This document shows, one piece after another, positions 10,836-20,090 of a stretch of DNA of 64,000 nucleotides (positions are counted from its first letter, which is position 1; every line of letters begins with the position of its first letter). The stretch covers positions 34,711,501-34,775,500 of the forward strand of contig CM060989.1 of NCBI GenBank assembly GCA_030765065.1, written 5' to 3'. The notes under the pieces were generated by a model. The model made no database searches and was not told where the DNA came from. It was given only the letters and a program-made list of their open reading frames with translations. Source of the stretch: Deroplatys truncata. Taxonomy: Eukaryota; Arthropoda; Insecta; Mantodea; Mantidae. The position numbers and the translations under genes were made by a program.

Positions 10836-11235
10836 ATACCGAGCGGGAGTTCTCAAACGGAAACGTCTGTAGTCCGCACTCCGGAAGTCCCGGGTTCAAT
10901 ACTGGTTTCTGTCCATGGGGTTTTTCGTGATTTTCCCCTGGTCGTCTAGGCGAATGCCGGGGTAGTGTATTCCACCACGATTTCTCCTTTCTCCCATTTC
11001 CTCTCATTTCATCTCTCCCTTTAACGTTTCAGGTCTTGCGATGCTGGCTGTGTCGGGCAGATGGCGTAGATGCTTGCGCATTGGAAAGCTTTCTCCCCGT
11101 GAACACCAGGGAGCGTTGTCCCGCCCATTAGGGTCACTTCGTCGTCCTCTCTTGGGATTCTTCTCATTTACTGGTGCGCAAGTATTCAAATTGCAAATAT
11201 TAGGGACTTCAGCGCGTCTCTGAAATCTCTGAACC
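10836..11235 (+). mobile_element. tRNA-headed SINE (S2) with long body
   Basis: ACCGAGCGGGAGTTC head, box B GGTTCAATAC within CCCGGGTTCAATACTGG (10888-10904), then the conserved S2 body: TTTTTCGTGATTTTCCCCTGG, AGGCGAATGCCGGG, TATTCCACCACGA, CCATTTCCTCTCATTTC. The downstream part (11030-11120, ...gcttgcgcattggaaag) resembles the body of the copy near 36.8 kb. A reversed box-B-like GGAATCGAACAGGGGAC lies at 11236-11253 and may be a second head. Confidence 0.6.
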
Positions 11236-11436
11236 GGAATCGAACAGGGGACATCGGTTGAAAAGTCAAAAACTGGTTAGACGCAGTCTTCGAAACTTTA
11301 ATCCTACTAAATAGAAGACAAAACGTTTCGCATGCGAATAACCAGCATCTACATGCCAGTATGCGTATACTTTTTTTTTTTGATAATTATGGGTTGCAGT
11401 TATGTTTATTAGGGCAAATAACGTGAAAATTAACCA

Positions 11437-12459
11437 CGAGGGGCGTCCAGTAACTAAGTTTCCCTATTTTATTTAAAAAACATTCCATACATTTGATCAT
11501 GTTTAATTAATTTTATTTATATTGTACAACCCTTCTGTCACTTTTCTACATAGTCAACATGTTTTTCCAAGTATTTTTAGGGACGCGACGCAAGTTTTTG
11601 AGCCAGTGTAGTACCAGGTCGGGCGCTGTGCTCGCAACCAGCTCTTCACTGATTTGACTTCGTCATCGGTGTTAAAAGTGCTTACCTTTGAGTTGGAGGA
11701 ACATGTGAAAATCACTTGGGACAAGCTCCGGTGAATACGAAGGATACGAGAAAACTTCCAAGTTGAATCTTGACCCAGGTGGAGCTCAAAGATTCACTGG
11801 GAAGTTTTCTCGCATCCTCCATATTCACCAGATCTTTTCCCAAATGATTTTCACATGTTCCTCTGACTCAAAGGTCGTCATGGAGATAGGCACTTTAACA
11901 CCGTGACGAAGATCAATCAGAAATGTACAGCTGGTTACGAGCACAGGACTCTACTTCTGGTTCACTTCTGATTCATCTTCGTCGCGGTGTTGTGCTTACT
12001 TCCAAGATGACCTTTGAGTCAGGGGAACATGTGAAAATCACTTGGAAAAAGATCTGGTGAATATGGAGGATGCGAAAAAACTTCCCAGTTGAATCTTCTG
12101 AGCTCCGCCTGGGTCAAGATTCAACTTGGAAGTTTTCTCGTATCCTCCGTATTCACCGGAGCTTGCCCCAAGTGATTTTTCACATGTTCCTCCAACTCAA
12201 AGGTAAGCACTTTTAACACCGATGATGAAGTCAATCAGTGAACAGCTGGTTGCGAGCACTGGTCCCGACCTGGTACAACACTGGCTTGGAAAAACTTGTG
12301 TCACGTCCCCAAAAATGTTTGGAAAAACGTGTTGACTATGTAGAAAAGTAACAGAAGGATTGTACAATATAAATAAAATTAATTCAACATGGTCAATTGT
12401 GTGTAATGTTTTTTGTTTTTTTTATAAAATAGGGAAACTTACTTATTGGACGACTCTCG
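11437..12459. mobile_element. Fold-back mariner-derived MITE, copy 2 (expanded, 1023 bp)
   Basis: Left end CGAGGGGCGTCCAGTAACTA, right end the reverse counterpart (ttattggacgactctcg), followed by TA. It carries the same arms as copies 1 and 3 but contains additional inverted segments: the GAGAAAACTTCCAAGTTGAA-type block occurs at least four times in alternating orientation. It is therefore a re-folded or recombined version. Confidence 0.8.
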
Positions 12460-12756
12460 TATAATCGTAAACGTGACCTTGGGAAATGAAAACGAATACA
12501 TGCAGCAAAGAAATTTTATGTATTCATATTTTTGCGTAATATTGTTGTGAAACATTACACAACGGTACTTAAGGATGTTGTGTAAGATAAAATCGCATTA
12601 GTAACGCCGAATTAGAGGCGGTAACCAGGTCAGGCGGACGTACGTTAGGTCAGTTGCAATCTCATGGGCTTCCGAAAGAAATCCAATAATTAAAATAGTT
12701 GTTTTAAACGCACAGCAGGAGAAAATTCCTATATATTTATGGGTGAAAAAAATCTG

Positions 12757-13545
12757 AGTTACATTTACATGACTTTCTCTATCCATTATTGTTTATTACT
12801 TTCTATACCACGTACCTAGTAGGCAGAGAAGCTATTGCATTCCACACAAAAACTCGATATCGAGATTTCATTGCAACTACATGTTTTGAGGCCCCCTGAA
12901 TTAAAAAAAGTATTTTTAGAAAAAGGCCCGTGTGTGTATGTGTGCGTCTGTGAACAGCATAACTCAAAAACGAAAAGTCTGATCAACACCAAACTTGGTA
13001 TTTAAGTTCAGTACCTTCCAAAGATGTGACACAAATATTTTCAAGAAAATCTCCCCACTCCAAACTACCCTTTACATGAAACATTTTTCGAAATTTGTTA
13101 TTTTCTAAAAAAAAAAGGCTAACGATTTTGATTAAAATACCGTATATTAAAGATATTTACTTGACAAATAAAATGTGTAATCTTGAATTTTCTGGGAATA
13201 ACTTTTGAAGTCCTGTTCATTCGGAAGGAATTTTGTATAATGTTGTATAACGTTAAGCGATAGACGAAAACGCACTACACAAAAGATGTAGATCTCTTTA
13301 AAGCACATAATTTATGTTCAAATAACATTTTTTGTAGCGTTGACCATTTCCGAGATATTCTTTGTTATTACTTTAAATTTTCAAATACTCATACTTTTTC
13401 AAATGGTAAGTCGCTATTCATTTCTTCTCGTGGTCATGCAAGGAGCATGAAGTTTCAAAGCCAACGCATAGCGACCCGCTTTTTAAACATCTGACTATCG
13501 CTTAAGTCTGCTGTATTCTTCATATACTTAAAACGAAATATGTTC
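12757..13545 (-). repeat. Repeat R, reverse copy preceded by a forward terminal block
   Basis: Starts with ACATGACTTTCTCTATCC in forward orientation, then within 50 bp turns into the R 3' end in reverse (ACGTACCTAGTAGGCAGAGA). It continues through all R blocks to about 13545, where the other end is missing. Confidence 0.7.
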
Positions 13546-13589
13546 TCGATTAACAAGAAGTAAATACAAAAATAGCCTTTTGTAAGAAT

Positions 13590-14085
13590 GTTAGGAGGGG
13601 ACTTAGCACCCCGACCTACAAGATATTTTGTGCCTAAGCCCTTACGGGGCCAGAAGGCACGACAGGGCAGGTGGCAGGGCCCCTACCTTTTACAGTTTGA
13701 AACTCCCATGATGGCAGCTGGTGCAACTGGCTTTCCTCCCCCTGCAGCTTGCAATCCCATTGTGGGGTCCAAGAATCGGAGACCGCCCCCATTCCGGAGG
13801 ACGAAGTATTACAGAGAGCATCCTTTTCCCTGTCATGTAACGCCAAGACTCCCGCCGACACTTTGAACCCTGAAACAGACCAAGGTGAAGTGAAATGAGA
13901 ATGAAGGTAAAATGGAGGGATAGGAAATTCGGGGGATGTAATGAATCTTCCCAGCACTCGCCTAGCTAGCCGGGGAAACCCACCCCCCAAAAATGGGTCA
14001 GGAAGGTCGGCGGTGGGAATCGAACACACGGCCTGCCGAATGCGGGCCACAGACGCTACCGCCTGAGCCATCCCAATCGAAGTAT
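13590..14085 (-). mobile_element. tRNA-headed SINE-like repeat (family S3), minus strand
   Basis: The minus strand starts GGGATGGCTCAGGCGGTAGC (box-A like) with box B TGTTCGATTCCCACC, then GACCTTCCTGACCCATTTTT, AGGCGAGTGCTGGGAAGATT and a long GC-richer body to about 13590. The same family lies forward at 34160-34480. The two overlapping frames of 92 and 145 codons are by-products of this GC-rich body. Confidence 0.65.
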
Positions 14086-15867
14086 TATGTAGAAGTTTGA
14101 GTAGAGCAACTCTTGCGAATGAAACACGTCACATTTAAGTTGCTTACTTTGTTGTCAGTACGTCAGCGGTGTATTACCCAAAACCACAACTTCCATCTCT
14201 AGGAATATTTTGAAAATAAAGGGATCAGCCAGCGTCTTGGTTCTGGCAGAATGTTTTACGTGGAGGAAACCACATTGTGGATTGCTATCTACATCCTGTA
14301 AGATCTGTGTTTACCAAAGCCAGAGGTGTGCATCCTGAATGACTAAGGAGGTGTTTCTTCAGTGTTGCGTGTTTTTTCTTGACTCATACTAGCAATTACT
14401 TGGAGCTGCATTCAGCAAAATGCAAGTCATTAGAAAATTATGCCAGGATCATCCGCCGATTTAATCTTGCACGCAGATAACGTTTTCCTTGAAGAAAGTA
14501 CATTGTGTTAAACGGGAGCATTTGTACAAAGAGTGCCAAAGAAAATCTCACTGCACCTCGCGTCTACGTCACATTATGTATCGTTGTACGTGGCCTTGCG
14601 AAGCCATGGCCATTTCATTGGCTGCTTTAGGCCACGGTGCAAGGGCTGTCACTCCTTCTGCTAAATAGTTACACCAATAACCACAAAAAAGGTTACAAAA
14701 TGGCGTAGAAACGAAATAAATGTTTACGCTCTCGATTGTATTGGCTAAAAGAGAAGTAGAGTAGATGTGTGCAGTTTGTCATACAGACCTCTTATCGTGA
14801 TTGGTAGCCCATACCTTATCGACTACTGCAGGACACGCCTTTGAAAGGGTTAAAAGCTAAGGGGAAAACTTGATGAGCGCCCAGGTTACCGAAATGTAGA
14901 ATGTGTAGTGTGAGAAGATTTTCAGGGGGTGCAAATTAAAGCTTGAATGGTATTCATTAAATACATAGCAAGGCAGCACTTTATAACAAAAACTAAACAG
15001 CAAATTATTCTCACAGTGATATCAATGCTTGTTGTTGCATAGAAGCAAACATAGCTAAGTAATAAATAAATAAAACAGCATGCTTTCCCTCTAATTCAAA
15101 CTATAATTGGTTAATATACCTTTACTAACACATTGCTGATCATAGGAATACAACAGGATTATAGACAAAAATATAACCCAATTTTATTGCCATAATATGT
15201 ATGTCATATCCGGTAAACTATATACATATTTATCTCTAGTTTCTAAATATGATCAGTCAACTAAAATAAAAGAGTGATTTACGTTTAGTAATTGAATATC
15301 ATCATCTGCGGATGTTTTACAGGGAGTGCCCACTTTTCTAGAATATTTTTATCCAGTAATTTACTATAAAAGCACTTTTATGCACGGCCGTTGCAATTGC
15401 TGTAACAGTGCGACCACATACCCATGATACGTCCACGAGTAATTTCGCTAGTATACGGCATGACTGGTTCTGAGACAATAAACATGTTTTAGTTTCAATA
15501 ACATCAGAAAAAGCAAAGGCATCAATCTCCCCTCTTTTCCCCCTTATTGCTGTGTTATCAAGCCACCACGCTCTGCGATAGGTAAGGTGAAGGATACGCT
15601 TCAAAAGGCCCCAGAAAACGATACAAAATCCGCCAAAGATTTTCTTTGGCGCTCTTGTGTACCATGCGACGCGACATCGCACAATATTTTTGTCGTGCGA
15701 ACTCAAAAACACGTCGCATGACACAGGCGGCAGTCGCATGGCCTCAGTATATATGAATGTATATGAACTTGTTTATGCACGTAGCGTTGTTGCATTGTGA
15801 GCGAGATCAAGACAGCGAGTCAGTGCTGCCACTTCGGGAAATCCAGAGCTGTAGTTTTGAGTTTTAC
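14086..15867. other. 1.8 kb without a recognised gene
   Basis: A minus-strand frame of 133 codons (15739-15338) has no domain I recognise. An imperfect palindrome lies at 15664-15720 (CATGCGACG ... CGTCGCATG) at the start of that frame. No repeat match elsewhere in the window was found. Confidence 0.3.
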
Positions 15868-16204
15868 GTTCTCCACCATGTACATAGTAGGTAGAGAAGG
15901 TATTGCATTTCACCCAAAATATTGATACCGAGAGTGCACCCGGAAGTATAAGTTTTGAGGTCCCTTGAACCCAGAAAAAACATATTTTTAGAAAAAGGCC
16001 TGTGTATGTCACTGCGAACAGCATAAACTCAAAAACGAAAAGTCGCATAAATGCCAAACTTAGTTTTTAAGTTCAGTACCTTCCAAAGATGCGACATGAA
16101 GATTTCAAAGAAAATTCCCCCACCCGAACTACCCTTTACATGGAACCTTTTTCGATTTTTGATTTTCTAAAAAATGGCTCTAAAGATTTTGATTAAAACA
16201 CGTA
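15868..16204 (-). repeat. Repeat R, reverse fragment
   Basis: R 3' end in reverse (TACATAGTAGGTAGAGAAGG) through the AACAGCATAA...CTCAAAAACG and TTTACATGGAAC blocks to GATTTTGATTAAAAC. It stops at the start of repeat X. Confidence 0.7.
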
Positions 16205-16314
16205 TTATAGTAATAGATTATGATATAAGGGGTAAAAGTAGAGTTTTATTTTGTATCTCTCCTACGACTATATTAAAACCACTTCTAATATGTGTGGCAT
16301 ATACTATTTCCTAG

Positions 16315-17441
16315 TGTAGCGGGGTTTGGAAAATAAAGGTAACGTTTCTGGTTGGTAAGGTCTTGGTGTAGGGTTTCAGGTGATTGCCGGCTGCTCAGGT
16401 AGAGGATGATGGGTTATGAGAATCTTACCTCAGGGATTGTGTGGATGGGAGGTGAATGATACTCACAACTCCTCTCAATGGCCCATTTATTATGAAGATC
16501 CACACTGTATTCGTACTGCAGGCCCTTCACACAAGACGCGTTCCTATCAGTTTTCCCCCGTTACAGTCTCCGTGCTTTTACCCTTGAATTTATTCTATTT
16601 CTCCTTTACTTACAATATGACTTTTGTCATCCCTAGCTACCCTATCTCTTTTCCCGATATAGAACTCTAACATTCTCTTTCTATCTCCTCCCAACACAAA
16701 CTAGATCGTCTTCATCCTAGCTCTTCTCAACGCAGAGTTTTACATCCTACTCATAGCTCTTCCCGACACAAAGTTTTTACGTCCTCCTCCTAGCTTGTCC
16801 CGACACGAAGTGTTCCATCTTTCGCGTGTCTAAAGCGCGCTCCTGCTCCTAGACCAAAATCTATTTCACGCCTCTTTTCTAGTTTTGTTCCCTGGTTTTA
16901 CTATTCACGTGACATTTAATCTTCCTTATTGGTTCTATGGCTCCTCTGCGATTTCTACCCATTGGTTCAATTTCATTGCCCTTAGGCTCAGTTAGCGTTT
17001 CTACTGTTACTCGTTATTCACGGCTGATTTAATTTTCTGTGCGCTTGAGTGACTAGCACATCCGTTTCTTTGTTTCGCCCGCCGGTGAGCACTCGGCGAT
17101 TTCAATAGAACCTAACTGTTCTCCGGCTAGTCTTTCCTGTATTTGTTAAGTGTTTTGCCCTCTGGCATATTTTCTTGTGTCTGTTTCCTTTCACGTTCTT
17201 TTACTTTCTGATCTATTTCTACGTGCCTCTATTTTATTTTATTTCATCCGTAATAATATTTTATTTCATTTCTACTTTATTTTATTTCATCCATAATAAT
17301 GTTTATTCCCCCCTTTACTTAATCTTTAATATTCTCTTTTATCTCCTTCTTATTTTGTTTGATTCGCGCATTAATCTTAACTTTTCTTCTGGCTATGGTT
17401 ATTCTTGTACTCGCGGAGTACTCGCGGATCTTATCACTTCA
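16315..17441 (-). repeat. 3' LTR of the Gypsy element
   Basis: 1127 bp, near identical to the other LTR. The 84-codon and 102-codon forward frames within it recur at the same offset (6089) in the other LTR and are LTR artefacts. AATAAA-type signals are visible on the minus strand in the T/A-rich block at 17225-17290. Confidence 0.95.
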
Positions 17442-18623
17442 AATGCCCTTCAGATAAGGCATTCATTTTATGCGCATGAATAAAATTAATGGCTTGTCTG
17501 AAAACCCACTGAAACTAGTGCTTCGCTGTTTGCGCTAACGTTCCCCCCTCGCGTCTTGTGTGAGGCTCTTCTGTACTTAGTTCTGACGAACTGTTTTATA
17601 TACAGTTTAAGTTACACCTTATGCTTGTGGCTCCACCTGAAAAATTTACATAGAAAAATTTGTTTCCAGGGACTGACTTCTGCGTCTCCTGGTGCCTTGT
17701 GGCGCACTTTACTTTACCTAATTTATCTATTCCTTATAACCTATTCTATAACTATTTACATTTTCATTTCTTTTTCGCCCTTTTCATTCAGGCCTCGTTT
17801 TCTTGTTTTAGTTTTTTGTCTGGTGTATATTTTCATGTTTCCCTTTAGTGAAACATGCTTTCACTTACTTAAGCACTCATTTTTTTTTTTTTTTGGTTTC
17901 ATTTCGTGTACTAGTGCTTTGTGTTTCTTGTAACGTATTCCGCGCACTGTTCACTTTTCACTGTTCACACGAGTTGTTGTGACTGTTTAGGGATGTCATT
18001 CACCTTTTTGAGTCTACCTGGGAATAGTCACGTGTCTGTCTGACCTTACATTTTTGTGCAAGTCCCTATACCTGAATGTAAGTACACATAATTTTCCACA
18101 GATTTACGTTTTTATTTTGTTCCTAGTTTTGCTCATGAGTGCTGTCTTAATGTTATTTACAATGAACTTAATCTATGACCTTATCCTAACATTCAATACA
18201 TCATAATATTCTTTACACTCATTTGTATCATAGTTCAGTGTTTACTATGGTGAGACTTTTAACATTTTCTTATATCCAGATGATGGTCCTTCTGTTCTGT
18301 TTTGGTTAAGCCTTAACAGTATATTTCCCCTTTCTCTGTAACTCTACACCTTTTGCATAGATTACTAAGTTTTCTTGCATATTGTTTAAGTTTAATATGA
18401 ATTTACATTCTTTGCCTTAGGTTTAACAAATTTACATGTTTCACACTCTTACAGTTCCTAGTCTTCTCTTATTTTCGTTATGTGCCATGCCTTTACCCTG
18501 TTCTGGTCGTTGTGTTATTGACCTTACGTTTTTTTCCTACACGCTAATTCAACTGCTGTGTTTATGTTTCTGTTTTAATTTCTTACTGAGACATTTTAAC
18601 GTTACATTGTGGTTCATTTCCCG
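17442..18623 (-). other. Non-coding 3' region of the Gypsy element
   Basis: 1.18 kb between the pol stop and the 3' LTR. No minus-strand frame with envelope-like features was seen. It contains a run of 16 T (17879-17894) and is T-rich on the plus strand. The polypurine tract next to the LTR is weak (CTGAAGGGCATT on the minus strand). Confidence 0.6.
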
Positions 18624-20090
18624 TCATTTTGTAGGTACTTTGTACGGTTTTATTAAGGCCAAATTGTACCTACCAATTATTTTCAAAGTACGTGGGTTTT
18701 GTAATTCGAAAGCTCGATCACTCAATTGTTTCCGGATTACGGCCGGACCGTGCCACATCAAATGTAATTTATTGTTCTCTTTTTTCAACATGGATGACTT
18801 GTGGTGTGCCTTGTATAACACCTTATCTCCTTCTTTCGGGTTCCATGTCTTGTTGTGGCGTTTCATGTGTTTGTTTCTTAATTCTGTTTTCCTAGTTATG
18901 TCGGGTGTTCCAACGGTGTTTAGGTGACGTGCGTCTCTCGTAATGCGAACCTTTCCTGAGCTCTTTGCAACAACACATAAGGGGTTTATATATGGCGAAT
19001 TCGATGGTTGTATTATTTTCTGCTCAATCATTTGTGTTATCGTGTCATGTACTGCGTTTTGAAGTGTTATTGGTATATTTCTACATTTATATGTCCATGG
19101 TGGAGCTGGTTTCACCTCAAAGGAATATTCGTAATTTTTAAAGCAACCTGTTTTGTCTGAAAATGCTTCTCTGTTGTTCCATAGAATTGTAGTTAGTGTT
19201 TGTTTTTGTCGTTTGCTGAGGGCTGAGATGTCATTCACCTTTCGTGCAATGCACTCTCTAATTTGTCGGGTGTCCGTCTCTCCGTACAGGTATTGTTTTT
19301 CATCTTCACTTGGTAAGTCATCCAGTCCGCTTATCTTTGCGCCTCCCACGGGCTTTATATAATTATTCTTTATTTCATCTTCTCTATATTCTTCGTCGTC
19401 GTGTTCATTAATATCTTCTAATTCCTCTTCCTCGTAAAATCTAGCATCTATCTCTACCTGCGTTTTACATATTTCGCCCCCAAGGCTGATGACTTGTACA
19501 AAAAACCTGTTCTGATGGATGTCTCTTTCACCCTCCGTTAAGTCTGGTGTTATACCTGGCGTCTTGAGGAAATGTGTAGTTACTGTTTCATTGTTTGTTG
19601 TCACTAATGTGAGCTCCCTCGTTCTATAATTTACATTAGCCCTGAATTCAGATAGCAGGTCGCTCCCAATTATTAATTGTGTCACTAAATGTGGAACCAC
19701 TAGAAAAATATACTCAAAGTCTATCTCTTTAATGTTAAAGGGTATCATTACTTGTTGTTGGATTCGGGTTTTCTTTCTCCCTATTGCTAAGATAGCGTAA
19801 ACATTCTTAACAGGCAATGTTTGCAGTTTTATTCCACGCGATATTATCGTTTTGTAGAACACCATGCTGCATAAAGAAGCCATTGCTCCGGAGTCCACGA
19901 TAGCCTGGTATGCTTCGCCTGCTATTTGTATTGACACTTGTGGTGAGTCGATGATATCGCCTTGTCTTTCTTCATTACTGGAGTTGTTATTCCCTGTGTT
20001 GCAAAGAGCTGGGGGTTCTAGAGACGGGAATTGATCCTGACCCCGTTTTAGTTTTCCGTCGTTTCGTTGATACCGAATGCGCCACCGCAC
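18624..20090 (-). CDS. pol: Deleted Pol polyprotein: protease, RT start, integrase C-terminus
   Basis: 488 codons, overlapping gag by 43 nt in the -1 frame, consistent with frameshift expression. Aspartic protease: AIVDSGAMASL (catalytic D-S-G) near residue 64, ending LIIGSDLL near residue 140. The N-terminal part of reverse transcriptase follows, with PSNSPYINPLCVVAKSSG and VRITRDARHLN. From about residue 391 (near 18917) the sequence jumps to an integrase C-terminal region with LMWHGPAVI and LALIKPY, the GPY/F-type module. The RT active site (YxDD), RNase H and the integrase zinc finger and DDE core are absent, so some 600-700 residues are missing while the frame stays open. Without them the product cannot copy or integrate its RNA; protease activity is possible. 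Confidence 0.9.
   Translation of the reverse strand: MRWRIRYQRNDGKLKRGQDQFPSLEPPALCNTGNNNSSNEERQGDIIDSPQVSIQIAGEAYQAIVDSGAMASLCSMVFYKTIISRGIKLQTLPVKNVYAILAIGRKKTRIQQQVMIPFNIKEIDFEYIFLVVPHLVTQLIIGSDLLSEFRANVNYRTRELTLVTTNNETVTTHFLKTPGITPDLTEGERDIHQNRFFVQVISLGGEICKTQVEIDARFYEEEELEDINEHDDEEYREDEIKNNYIKPVGGAKISGLDDLPSEDEKQYLYGETDTRQIRECIARKVNDISALSKRQKQTLTTILWNNREAFSDKTGCFKNYEYSFEVKPAPPWTYKCRNIPITLQNAVHDTITQMIEQKIIQPSNSPYINPLCVVAKSSGKVRITRDARHLNTVGTPDITRKTELRNKHMKRHNKTWNPKEGDKVLYKAHHKSSMLKKENNKLHLMWHGPAVIRKQLSDRAFELQNPRTLKIIGRYNLALIKPYKVPTK

Noticed and set aside
15338..15739. 133-codon frame as a transposase
   Set aside because: No catalytic motif or terminal repeats recognised; left as unassigned.
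16416..16670. 84-codon frame duplicated at 22505 as a gene pair
   Set aside because: Both lie inside identical LTRs at the same offset, on the strand opposite to the element.
17442..18623. A third ORF (envelope) in the Gypsy element
   Set aside because: No minus-strand frame of useful length, signal peptide or membrane anchor seen.
18436..18927. 163-codon forward frame with hydrophobic segments
   Set aside because: Antisense to the pol frame and T-rich 3' region of the Gypsy element; shadow frame.
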